From Frigidibacter sp. SD6-1 (GTDB taxonomy: Bacteria; Pseudomonadota; Alphaproteobacteria; Rhodobacterales; Rhodobacteraceae), in contig NZ_JARJNR010000004.1 of the NCBI RefSeq assembly GCF_030143255.1, positions 124,001 to 188,000 of the forward strand: DNA of 64,000 nt, written 5' to 3'. A model generated the notes under the pieces. That model was not told where the DNA came from. It saw nothing but the letters and a program-made list of their open reading frames with translations, and made no database searches. How positions within the stretch are numbered: the first letter of the stretch is position 1; each line of letters starts with the position of its first letter. Positions 1 to 7,874 of this stretch are shown here, in pieces. A program made the translations under genes and the position numbers.

Positions 1-131
1 CGCCAGAGGAGGCCCGCTTCAACCCGGTCGATCCGGCCAATGCCGCCGTGCAGGTCGCGCTTGACATGGGTTGGTATGAAACCAACTACGGCCCGGCGCT
101 CGACGCCTATCTGGCGCTGGTGTCGGCCTGA
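1..131 (+). CDS. ABC transporter substrate-binding protein, C-terminal end (partial)
   Basis: The window opens inside a gene. The frame starting at base 3 reads 42 residues to a TGA at 129-131 and contains VDPANAAVQVALDMGWYE near its start. Two spermidine/putrescine-type permease genes follow on the same strand, so this is most likely the end of the periplasmic binding protein of the same importer (PotD-like). Only the tail is visible, so the assignment rests mainly on context. The ATPase gene is not in the window and presumably lies upstream. Confidence 0.6.
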   Translation, partial: PEEARFNPVDPANAAVQVALDMGWYETNYGPALDAYLALVSA

Positions 132-182
132 TCGCTAACGCCGCCGCCGGGCACCACCGGCGGCGGCCCTTTGGAAAGGCAC

Positions 183-995
183 ATGACCCGCACCGCCGCC
201 CTTCTCGGCCCGCTGATGCTCCTTCTGGGGCTTGCATACCTGTTGCCGTTCCTGGGCGTGGTGCGATGGAGCGTGACCCTGCCAGAGCCCGGCCTTGGCC
301 AGTATCACGCGGCGCTGACCGACCCGCTGGTCCTGTCGGTCTTCTGGCGGACCTTGCGCATCTGCGCGGTGGTGACTGTCGTTTCGGTCGCGGCGGCCTA
401 TGTTGTCACGCTTCTGTGGGTGCGGGGCAGCCCCGTGCAGCGGCTTCTGGTCGAACTTTGCATCCTCATCCCCTTCTGGATCTCGGTCCTGACGCGGGCA
501 TTCGGCTGGCTGGCCCTTCTGTCGAACAAGGGGCTTCTGAACAGCTGGCTGATGAGCCTTGGCGTCTTAAGCCAGCCGCTGACGCTGGTCCGCAACGAAT
601 TCGGCGTGATCGTCGGCATGGTGCATTTCCTCATCCCTTTCGCGGCCTTCCCGCTGGCCACCACCTTCCGGGGTCTTGATGAACGCGTGCTGATGGCTGC
701 GCGGGGGATGGGCGCGTCGCGGGCGCGCATCTTCTGGCAGGTCATGGTGCCGATGACGCGCGCGGGCGTCCTTGGTGCAGCGCTGCTGGTCTTCGTCTTC
801 GCGCTCGGCTTCTTCGTGACCCCCGCGATCCTTGGCGGCGGCCGCAGCGTCATGGCGGCGGAACTGGTCTATCTGCGCATCTTCCAGAGCCCGGACTGGG
901 GCCTTGGCGCGGCGGTCAGCGTGATCCTGATGGTCTGTGTCGGCGCGCTTCTGGCGCTGATGATGCGGCAGGGCCGGGCGGGAGGCGCGCGATGA
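183..995 (+). CDS. ABC transporter permease, PotB-like
   Basis: Inner-membrane permease of a spermidine/putrescine-type ABC importer, 270 aa. It has an N-terminal membrane anchor, about six hydrophobic segments, and a cytoplasmic ATPase-contact loop (AARGMGAS, followed by VMVP) typical of binding-protein-dependent permeases. I chose ATG 183 because GGAAAGG lies just upstream; the longer TTG start at 171 would bury that site. The last bases overlap the next permease by ATGA, so the two are translationally coupled. The substrate could be a polyamine, betaine, amino acid or another small cation; the sequence does not decide. Confidence 0.88.
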   Translation: MTRTAALLGPLMLLLGLAYLLPFLGVVRWSVTLPEPGLGQYHAALTDPLVLSVFWRTLRICAVVTVVSVAAAYVVTLLWVRGSPVQRLLVELCILIPFWISVLTRAFGWLALLSNKGLLNSWLMSLGVLSQPLTLVRNEFGVIVGMVHFLIPFAAFPLATTFRGLDERVLMAARGMGASRARIFWQVMVPMTRAGVLGAALLVFVFALGFFVTPAILGGGRSVMAAELVYLRIFQSPDWGLGAAVSVILMVCVGALLALMMRQGRAGGAR

Positions 996-1801
996 AACCG
1001 CTTGCCCCCGGCCCGGTCGTCACGGCGCTTGCGGCGCTTGTGGCGGTCTTTCTCATGATGCCGCTCATCGCGGTGATCCCGGTGTCCTTCACGCCGAACC
1101 GCTATCTCTCCGTCCCGACCGAGGAATGGTCGCTGCGCCATTACCGGGCGCTCATAGACAATCCCGCATGGGCGGCGGGCACCTGGCTGTCGATCCGGAT
1201 CGGTCTGGTGTCGGCCCTGGTCTCGACCTTTCTTGCGACGCTCTTCGCCACGGGCCTGTGGATGATAGAGCCGCGCTTCAAGGCGCTTTACATGGGCCTT
1301 GCCCTTCTGCCGATGGTGGCGCCGCCGGTCGTGTCGGCGCTGACGCTCTATTTCTTTCTGATTTCGCTTTCCAAGGTGAACAGTTTCCTCGCCTTCGATA
1401 CGTTCGCGGGCGTGGTGCTGGCCCATTCGGTGATGATCGCGCCCTTTGCGGTCGTGCTGATCTCGGTCGCGCTTTCGCAGATCGACCGGCGCATCGACCT
1501 TGCCGCGCGGTCGATGGGCGCCTCGACCGTCACGCGGCTGGTCAGGGTGATCCTGCCCAATATCCGTTTCGGCCTTCTCAGCGCGCTGTTTCTCACTTTC
1601 GTCCTGTCGTGGGAGGAGATCGGCGTGACGCTTTTCATCACCTCGGTCAATGCGGTGACGCTGCCGCGGCTGATGTGGATGGGGCTGCGCGACAATATCG
1701 ATCCGGCGATCGCCGCGATTTCCGTGGTGCTGCTGGCGATTGTCGTCGCGGTGGTCCTGACCAAGACCCTGGTCCAGCATCTGCGCCGCGCCCGCGATTG
1801 A
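992..1801 (+). CDS. ABC transporter permease, PotC-like
   Basis: Second permease of the same importer, 269 aa. Six predicted membrane segments and the contact loop DLAARSMGAS followed by VILP fit the PotC/YdcV side of the family. The ATG sits inside the TGA of the preceding permease gene (992-995), indicating a stoichiometric pair. The gene ends 3 bp before the stop of the convergent TetR gene. No ATPase follows, so the importer's ATP-binding subunit must be upstream or elsewhere. Confidence 0.88.
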   Translation: MKPLAPGPVVTALAALVAVFLMMPLIAVIPVSFTPNRYLSVPTEEWSLRHYRALIDNPAWAAGTWLSIRIGLVSALVSTFLATLFATGLWMIEPRFKALYMGLALLPMVAPPVVSALTLYFFLISLSKVNSFLAFDTFAGVVLAHSVMIAPFAVVLISVALSQIDRRIDLAARSMGASTVTRLVRVILPNIRFGLLSALFLTFVLSWEEIGVTLFITSVNAVTLPRLMWMGLRDNIDPAIAAISVVLLAIVVAVVLTKTLVQHLRRARD

Positions 1802-1804
1802 CGG

Positions 1805-2401
1805 TCAGAGCGGACCGAGATGCGGCTCTATGAGCGCGTGGCAGAGCATTCGGGCACGATGTGCGCTCATGCTTGGCGGGTCGATGCAATGCTGAAGGCC
1901 CAGACCATCCACGAGACAGATGAGCGCCCGCGCCAGGCCGTCGGCATCCACGGACCGGCCGCGGGCAGCCGCCATTTCGGCGATGGCAGAGGCGACATCG
2001 GCCAGATAGCCCGCATATTGCCGCCGATGTTCGGCCCCAAGCTCGGCATTGACCGATACCTGGCCCCAGAGCGCCAGCCAGATGTTCAAAGCATCGCGGT
2101 TGAAGACCTCGGGCGCGAAGAAGGCATCGAGAAGCGCCGAGAGATGCGGCCTGCCATCGTCGCGCGCCGTGGTCGCCGCGCGATACATCGTGGCATAGAC
2201 CGCCGCCAAGAGCCCGTTCATCGAGCCGAAATGATGGGTGATCAGCCCCCGCGACACGCCCGCTTCGGCGCAGATCTTGTCGACCGTGAAGTCCTGGATC
2301 CCGCCGCGCGCCATGCAGGCGAGGCCCGCCGCCACCAGTTCGGCGCGGCGTTCCTCGCCCGTCAGGCGGGTGTATTTCGGAACATGTTCGATCCTTACCA
2401 T
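1805..2401 (-). CDS. TetR family regulator, BetI-like
   Basis: DNA-binding repressor of 198 aa. The N-terminal helix-turn-helix is around residues 30-60 (FTVDKICAEAGVSRGLITHHFGS) and the C-terminal half resembles the BetI-type ligand-binding domain. It is the last gene of the long minus-strand series that carries the dipeptide-type importer, 35 bp after the binding-protein gene, and lies convergent to the PotBC-like permeases. It probably represses one or both transport units in response to a quaternary amine or related ligand. The ligand is inferred from family and context only. A true choline BetI is separately encoded at 44345. Confidence 0.85.
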   Translation of the reverse strand: MVRIEHVPKYTRLTGEERRAELVAAGLACMARGGIQDFTVDKICAEAGVSRGLITHHFGSMNGLLAAVYATMYRAATTARDDGRPHLSALLDAFFAPEVFNRDALNIWLALWGQVSVNAELGAEHRRQYAGYLADVASAIAEMAAARGRSVDADGLARALICLVDGLGLQHCIDPPSMSAHRARMLCHALIEPHLGPL

Positions 2402-2436
2402 GCAACACCCTCGCGGCGGTGTCGCCGCATCCGACC

Positions 2437-3987
2437 CTAGACCTTGGTGAACCGTACCGGATCGGGATGGCCGTCGGCAAGGATCACCGGCTTCAGATCG
2501 CTGTCATGCAGCGCGGTCAAGGGCTCGAAGCAGATGAAGACGAAATCGCCCGATTCCTCCATCAGATCCTCCATCCGGTTGAACATCGCCCGGCGCTTGT
2601 CTGTGTCGCGCTCGACCAGCGATTTCTGGTAGAGATCCTCGTATTCCGGGCTGTCGAAGAAGGCCCAGTTGTAGACGCCGATCTGTTCCGGACGGAACCA
2701 GACCAGGTTCTCGGTCGGATCGACGCCGCCCGCAAAGCTTTGCAGGACGAGTTCCAGAGAGAGATAATCGTCCCCCGCGGTCTTGTCGCCCAAGGCCCAG
2801 TAGGCGGCATCCTCGGTCGGCTGGATTTCCACGGTGATGCCCGCCTCGCCAAGGCTCGCCTGGATGATCTGGGCGATGGTTTGCGAGGTGGAATCGGTTA
2901 GCGCGACAAGGTTGAGCGTCAGCCCCTCGGCGCCCGCCTCTGCCAGAAGCGCCTTGGCCTTTTCCACGTCTCGCGTTGCGATGAGGTTCTTTTCGCGCGC
3001 AAAGGCAGTGCCGGGCTGCACCACGCCTGCCGACCGCGCCACCAGCCCGTCATAGGCGCCCTGCAAGACCGCGTCGCTGTCATAGGCATATTGAATCGCC
3101 TGCCTTACGCGCAGGTCCTTCAGCGGTTCGGCATTCTGATTGATCGTCAGCCAGACATAGCGGGTCGATTCCGCCTCGATCAGAGTGGCACCGGCGGGCA
3201 TCGCCTCCTTCAGCTTCGTGACCGCGCCGGGCGTGACGCGGGTATAGTCGAACGCATCAGCTTCATAGGCAAGCTGCGCCGCCTGATCGTCGCCGACGAT
3301 ATAGATCTCGACGGTCGAGAAGGCGGGTTTCTCGCCGGTCCAGGCGGGGTTGGCGGTCAGCGTGACCTTCTGCTGCTGTTCCCAGGCGCCGAACAGGTAG
3401 GGGCCGCACTGGGCAGGGATCTCGGTCGTATACTGGCCGCCCGCCGCCTCGACCGCCGCCTTGCAGACGATATGGCCGCCGTAATAGGGCATGGCGACGA
3501 CGATGAAGGGCGCGAAGGCCTCGGTCAGGTGGATCACGCCATTTCGGTCGTCGATCACCTCGACTTCCTTCAGCTTCTCGAACTGATAGGCCCAGGCGCT
3601 GTCGGACCCGGCGATCCGCTCATAGCTGAATTTCACGTCCGCCGCCGTCACCGGGCCGTAGTCGCCGGTCCATGTCAGCCCCTCGCGCAAGGTGAAGGCA
3701 AGGCTCGTGTCGCTGGTCCATTCCAGCTTTTCGGCGGCGTAAAGCTCCCAGTTGTTGCCCTCGCGCATGTCGCCCATGCGGACGAGAGAGACTTGCGTGC
3801 AGCGCGGGATCACCTCGTCGAGGCCGCCGATGATCCCCCAGGGATCGAGCACCTGAAAATCGGCATCCATGCGGATGCGGAGTATGTCGCCCTCGGCCGC
3901 CCAGGCGAAACGGGGGCTGGCTGAAAGCGCCGCGAGGCTGGCGCCTGCGGTCGTGAGGAAACGGCGGCGATTGGTCGTCCAGGTCAT
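2437..3987 (-). CDS. ABC transporter substrate-binding protein, dipeptide/oligopeptide type (SBP_bac_5)
   Basis: Periplasmic solute-binding protein of the DppA/OppA class, 516 aa. The N-terminus has a twin-arginine signal (NRRRFLTT, hydrophobic stretch, cleavage probably after FAWA), so export is probably by Tat. The rest shows the family 5 pattern, with a SYERI segment near residue 120 and a long C-terminal lobe. It lies 15 bp downstream of the OppF-like ATPase gene, so it belongs to the same operon although it is last rather than first. Family 5 proteins bind peptides, nickel, opines and other small molecules; the ligand here is unknown. Confidence 0.92.
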   Translation of the reverse strand: MTWTTNRRRFLTTAGASLAALSASPRFAWAAEGDILRIRMDADFQVLDPWGIIGGLDEVIPRCTQVSLVRMGDMREGNNWELYAAEKLEWTSDTSLAFTLREGLTWTGDYGPVTAADVKFSYERIAGSDSAWAYQFEKLKEVEVIDDRNGVIHLTEAFAPFIVVAMPYYGGHIVCKAAVEAAGGQYTTEIPAQCGPYLFGAWEQQQKVTLTANPAWTGEKPAFSTVEIYIVGDDQAAQLAYEADAFDYTRVTPGAVTKLKEAMPAGATLIEAESTRYVWLTINQNAEPLKDLRVRQAIQYAYDSDAVLQGAYDGLVARSAGVVQPGTAFAREKNLIATRDVEKAKALLAEAGAEGLTLNLVALTDSTSQTIAQIIQASLGEAGITVEIQPTEDAAYWALGDKTAGDDYLSLELVLQSFAGGVDPTENLVWFRPEQIGVYNWAFFDSPEYEDLYQKSLVERDTDKRRAMFNRMEDLMEESGDFVFICFEPLTALHDSDLKPVILADGHPDPVRFTKV

Positions 3988-4002
3988 GTTGTCCTCCCTT
4001 GG

Positions 4003-4959
4003 TCAGATATCGGCGAAATGGCAGTTGACTTGGTGGGCGCCCTCGCGCCGGGGCGCGGGGGTCTCGGTCTTGCAACGGTCCTTGGCGATCGGGCAGCGGG
4101 TGTGAAAGACGCAACCCCCGGGGCGTCGCAGGATGCTGGGGATCTCGCCCTTGATCGCCAGATCGGCGCGGCGGCGGCGCGGGTCGGGGATCGGCTCGGC
4201 GGCAATCAGGCTTCTGGTGTAGGGATGGGCGGGGCGGGCGAAGATCTTTTCGCTCGGTCCCGTTTCCACCAGCCGCCCGAGATAGAGGACCGCGATCCGG
4301 TCCGCGACATGGCGGACAAGGGCCAGATTGTGGGTGATGATCAGGTAGCTGAGCGACAGGCGGTCCTTCAGGTCGGCCATTAGATTGAGGATCTCGGCCT
4401 GCACCGAGACATCCAGCCCCGCCGTCGGTTCGTCGGCGATGACCAGCGCCGGGCGCAGTGCAAGTGCGCGGGCGACGCCCACCCGCCGCGCCTGACCGCC
4501 GGAGAGTTCATGCGGGAAGCGGCTGGCAATCTCGGGGCGGAGGCCGACCTCGGCCAAAAGGTCGCGCGCGGTCTGGCGCCTGTCGGCGAGCGCCTCGCGG
4601 TGGATCGCGAATGGCTCGGTCACGGCCTCACCCACCGCCATGCGCGGCGACAGCGAGCTGACCGCATCCTGAAACATCATCGCCGTCCGGCGGCGCACGC
4701 GGGCGAAATCGGATGGGGAGGCAAGCGGCGCGCCTTCGAATTGGATCGTCCCGCCGCTCAGCTTCTGCAGGCCGAGGATCGCGCGGGCGAGGGTGGTCTT
4801 GCCCGAGCCGCTTTCGCCGACGAGCCCGAGCGTCTCGCCGGGCACAAGATCGAGCGAGATGCCGGAGAGGATGTTCAGCTGCCTGCGGGCGCCGATATCC
4901 AGCCAGCTACCCAGCGCGAAATCGACCGAAAGGTCGCGGATGGACAGAAGCGCGCTCAT
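4003..4959 (-). CDS. ABC transporter ATP-binding protein, OppF/DppF-like
   Basis: Cytoplasmic ATPase of the dipeptide-type importer, 318 aa. It has Walker A GESGSGKTT, signature LSGGQARR, Walker B LVIADEPTAGLD and a switch histidine in IITHN. The C-terminus has the family's cysteine-containing segment (CVFHTRCPIAKDRC). The ATG at 4959 overlaps the stop of the OppD-like gene by 4 bp; a longer open frame up to 5262 is only the shadow of that gene. OppF subunits pair with OppD and hydrolyse ATP to drive uptake. Confidence 0.93.
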   Translation of the reverse strand: MSALLSIRDLSVDFALGSWLDIGARRQLNILSGISLDLVPGETLGLVGESGSGKTTLARAILGLQKLSGGTIQFEGAPLASPSDFARVRRRTAMMFQDAVSSLSPRMAVGEAVTEPFAIHREALADRRQTARDLLAEVGLRPEIASRFPHELSGGQARRVGVARALALRPALVIADEPTAGLDVSVQAEILNLMADLKDRLSLSYLIITHNLALVRHVADRIAVLYLGRLVETGPSEKIFARPAHPYTRSLIAAEPIPDPRRRRADLAIKGEIPSILRRPGGCVFHTRCPIAKDRCKTETPAPRREGAHQVNCHFADI

Positions 4960-5927
4960 GGCCGGACCTCGTGGCACAGCGCGCGGTGGCCAGCTGTGAG
5001 TTGGACGTCCGGCGGCGCCTCGGCGCGGCAGCGGTCGGTGGCGAGCGGGCAGCGCGGCGCGAAGGCGCAGCCGGGCGGCGGGCTTCGCAGGTCGGGCAGG
5101 GCGCCGCCAATGGTGGGCAAGCGCGCGGTCCGCCCCTCGATCATCGCCGGGTCGCAGGCCATCAGGGCCCGCGTGTAGGGGTGTCGGGCGCCATGATAGA
5201 TCGCGTCCACGGGTCCTTCCTCGACCACCTCGCCCGCGTACATGATGGCCACCCGGTCGCAAAGCTCGGCGATCACGCCGAGATGGTGGGTGACGATCAC
5301 CATCGCGCCGTCATAATCGTCGCGCAGCTCGCGGAAGAGGTGGATGATCTGCGCCTCCATCGTCACGTCAAGTGCGGTGGTTGGTTCGTCGGCGATCAGC
5401 ACCTCGGGCTGCAGGAGCAGGGCGGCGGCAATGGCGGCGCGCTGGCGCATGCCGCCAGAGAGTTCGTGCGGGTAGCGCCCCATGATCAGGGCGGGGTCGG
5501 ACAGGCCGACGCGGGAAAGCATCGCCTGCGCCCGGGCGCGTTTTTCGGCGCGACCGAGGCCTTCGATATTATGTTGAAAATCCGTCAGTTGCCCGCCGAT
5601 CGTCAGAACCGGGTTGAAGGCTGTCATCGGATCCTGAAACACCATCGCGATCTTGCGACCGCGCAGGCGGCGGCGGTCGTCCTCGCTCAGGCTCGCCATG
5701 TCCTGACCGCCAAGCCGGATGGTTCCGGCGCTCTGGCGCGCATTGGCGCCGGTCAGGCCGATCATCGCGGCGGCGAGCGTGGACTTGCCGCAACCGCTTT
5801 CGCCCGCGATACCCAGAACCTCGCCCTTCTTGATAGAAAGTGACACATGGCGAAGCGCGTGAAGCCGTCCGCCCGGCACGGCGTAATCGAGCTTCAGCCC
5901 CTCGATCTGCAGAACCGCTCCTGTCAT
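4956..5927 (-). CDS. ABC transporter ATP-binding protein, OppD/DppD-like
   Basis: First ATPase of the importer, 323 aa. Walker [10 protein letters not shown], signature [12 protein letters not shown], Walker [14 protein letters not shown] and the C-terminal oligopeptide-transporter segment ([15 protein letters not shown]) are all present. It overlaps the upstream permease gene by 4 bp (ATGA at 5924-5927) and the downstream ATPase by 4 bp, showing tight translational coupling through the permease-ATPase block. Confidence 0.94.
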   Translation of the reverse strand: MTGAVLQIEGLKLDYAVPGGRLHALRHVSLSIKKGEVLGIAGESGCGKSTLAAAMIGLTGANARQSAGTIRLGGQDMASLSEDDRRRLRGRKIAMVFQDPMTAFNPVLTIGGQLTDFQHNIEGLGRAEKRARAQAMLSRVGLSDPALIMGRYPHELSGGMRQRAAIAAALLLQPEVLIADEPTTALDVTMEAQIIHLFRELRDDYDGAMVIVTHHLGVIAELCDRVAIMYAGEVVEEGPVDAIYHGARHPYTRALMACDPAMIEGRTARLPTIGGALPDLRSPPPGCAFAPRCPLATDRCRAEAPPDVQLTAGHRALCHEVRP

Positions 5928-6781
5928 CGCGGCACCCCGTGGCGAAGCTTGGGGTCGAGCGCGTCGCGCAAGCCCTCGCCTAGGAAGGTAAAGCCGAGGG
6001 TGGAGAGGACGAGCGGCAGGCCCGCGATCAGAACCATATAGGGCGCCGAACGCAGCGAGGTGTAGCCATCATAGAGGATATTGCCCCAGGAAGGTGTCGG
6101 CGGGCGGACGCCGAGGTTCAGGTAGGAAAGCCCCGCCTCAAGCATGATGACGACGGGGATATCCATCGACAGAAGGATCACGAGCGGCCCGACGACATTG
6201 GGCAAGAGATGGCGAAGAAGGACGCGCACCGGCCCCGCGCCCATCGCCCGTTCGGCCTGGATGAAGTCGGCGCCGGAAAGGCCGAGCGTCTGGGCCCGGA
6301 TCAGCCTGGCGTAGCCGGGGATCGAGACGATGACGACGACGAGGATCAGGGTCGAGGTTCCCGGCCCGATGACGGTGATGACCGCGAGCGCGAAGAGGAT
6401 CATCGGCAGCGAGGAGAGGGAATCGAACAGAAGGACGAGGATCGCATCGAGCCAGCGCGGTCCGTAGCCCGCGATCATGCCGAGGAGGAGGCCGATAAGC
6501 CCCGCAAGCCCGACCGAAGTGACCGCGATAGAGACCGCGGTGCGCGCGCCATAGATGATGCGTGACAGCAGGTCGCGGCCAAGCTGGTCGGTGCCCGCCC
6601 AATGGGTCAGGCTCGGCGGCTGGAATTTCTGCGTGACGTCGAGCTTCACCGGGTCGGCTGGTGCCAGCCAGGGAGCGAAGAGCGCCATGGCAAGAAAGAG
6701 AAGGACGAGCACCAGCCCCAGCGCCCCCATCGGGTCGCTGACCAGCGATCTGAGCAAGCTGCGGTCAGCCCCGGAAGACAT
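5924..6781 (-). CDS. ABC transporter permease, DppC-like
   Basis: Inner-membrane permease of 285 aa. The N-terminal membrane segment (MGALGLVLVLLFLAMALFAP) and HWAGTDQLGRDLLSRIIYG are hallmarks of DppC/OppC proteins. The ATPase-contact loop is at AERAMGAGPVRVLLRHLLP. The start overlaps the end of the DppB-like gene by 17 bp. Confidence 0.93.
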   Translation of the reverse strand: MSSGADRSLLRSLVSDPMGALGLVLVLLFLAMALFAPWLAPADPVKLDVTQKFQPPSLTHWAGTDQLGRDLLSRIIYGARTAVSIAVTSVGLAGLIGLLLGMIAGYGPRWLDAILVLLFDSLSSLPMILFALAVITVIGPGTSTLILVVVIVSIPGYARLIRAQTLGLSGADFIQAERAMGAGPVRVLLRHLLPNVVGPLVILLSMDIPVVIMLEAGLSYLNLGVRPPTPSWGNILYDGYTSLRSAPYMVLIAGLPLVLSTLGFTFLGEGLRDALDPKLRHGVPR

Positions 6782-7715
6782 CGCGCACCCTCGGGTCGAG
6801 CCGCGCGATCAGCAGATCGGCAGCGGTGACGATGAAGAGGTAGAAGGCGGTCATGAAAAGGACCGTGCCCATCACCACCGGATAGTTCCGTTTTTGCACG
6901 GCGCCGGTGATCAGCGTGCCGATCCCCGGGCGGCCAAAGACTGTCTCGACGAAGACCGCGCTTGAGAGGACCGAGCCGAGGCCGACGGCGAGGATGGCGA
7001 TGGTCGGGATGATGGCGATGCGGAGCGCATAGCGCAGCACGATCCGGCTTTCGGGCAGGCCGAAGGCGCGGGCGGTGCGGATATGGTTCTCGCCCATCAC
7101 CTCCAGCATCGAGGCGCGGACGAGGCGGGCGATATAGCCGACCCATCCGACCCCGAGCGCGAAGGCAGGCAGGATCACCGCCTTCGCCTGGCTGACCAGA
7201 TCGCCGGGCGTTCCGGCGCCGATGGCGGGCAGCCAGCGAAGCCAGACCGCGAAGACGAGAAGCGCATAGATCGCGACGACGAAGGCCGGGACGGAAATGA
7301 GGCTCACCGAGAGGACACCGAGCAGCCGGTCGATCATCCGGCCCCGCCAGACGACGGCGAGGCAGCCAAGCGCCACGCCGGCGACAAGCGCCCAGCCAAG
7401 TGCCAGCGCGCCGAGGATCAGGGTGTTTGGGAAGAATTCGAGGATCTGGTCAAGGACCGGGCGCTTCGACCAGACATCATAGCCGAGGTCCCCCGTGGCG
7501 GCGCTGGCGAAGAAATGCCAGATCTGCGACAGGACCGGCTGGTCGAGCCCCATGCGCTCGCGCAATAGCGCCTTCAGTTCCGGCGTGGCGCGCGGCCCGA
7601 GCGCCAGCGAGGCCGGATCGCCCGGCACCAGAAACACCATCGCGTACATCGCCAGCATCACCGTGAAGAGGATCACGACGGCAAGGCCGATGCGCTTGAC
7701 GGCATATCTCAGCAT
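6765..7715 (-). CDS. ABC transporter permease, DppB-like
   Basis: Inner-membrane permease of 316 aa, starting MLRYAVKRIGLAVVILF, the typical DppB/OppB opening, with VPGDPASLALG in the first periplasmic loop and the conserved FGRPGIG near the C-terminus. I chose ATG 7715 because AGAGGA lies 3 bp upstream; an upstream in-frame start at 7751 has no ribosome site. It is the first transport gene after the hydrolase, across a 159-bp gap holding three perfect hairpins, and overlaps the DppC gene. Confidence 0.92.
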   Translation of the reverse strand: MLRYAVKRIGLAVVILFTVMLAMYAMVFLVPGDPASLALGPRATPELKALLRERMGLDQPVLSQIWHFFASAATGDLGYDVWSKRPVLDQILEFFPNTLILGALALGWALVAGVALGCLAVVWRGRMIDRLLGVLSVSLISVPAFVVAIYALLVFAVWLRWLPAIGAGTPGDLVSQAKAVILPAFALGVGWVGYIARLVRASMLEVMGENHIRTARAFGLPESRIVLRYALRIAIIPTIAILAVGLGSVLSSAVFVETVFGRPGIGTLITGAVQKRNYPVVMGTVLFMTAFYLFIVTAADLLIARLDPRVRDVFRG

Positions 7716-7762
7716 GATCCTCTGTCCGGCCTCGTGAGCGAGCGTTGGCACGCGGTCAGCGC

Positions 7763-7833
7763 ACCGATTTCTTGCAAAGAAATCGGTCCGGAGCCTTTCA
7801 AAGGCTCCGTCCGGATTTCTTCCAGAAATCCGG
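7763..7833. repeat. Three consecutive perfect palindromes (locus A of family 1)
   Basis: Three hairpins stand side by side: 7763-7787 (arms ACCGATTTCTT, loop GCA), 7789-7809 (arms CGGAGCCTTT, 1-nt loop) and 7811-7833 (arms CCGGATTTCT, loop TCC). They lie between the hydrolase stop and the start of the DppB-like permease, inside what otherwise looks like one minus-strand operon. No run of T follows on the minus strand. Comparable tandem palindromes occur at 11456, 26966 and 53276. Probable role: mRNA 3'-end stabiliser, processing site or weak terminator (inference). Confidence 0.85.
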
Positions 7834-7874
7834 CACTTTGTTGAAACGGCTTTCCCGAATGCCCCGGCTTGTCT

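Noticed and set aside
869-1780. 303-codon minus-strand frame opposite the second permease
   Set aside because: Extreme Arg/His/Asp content; mirror of the permease.
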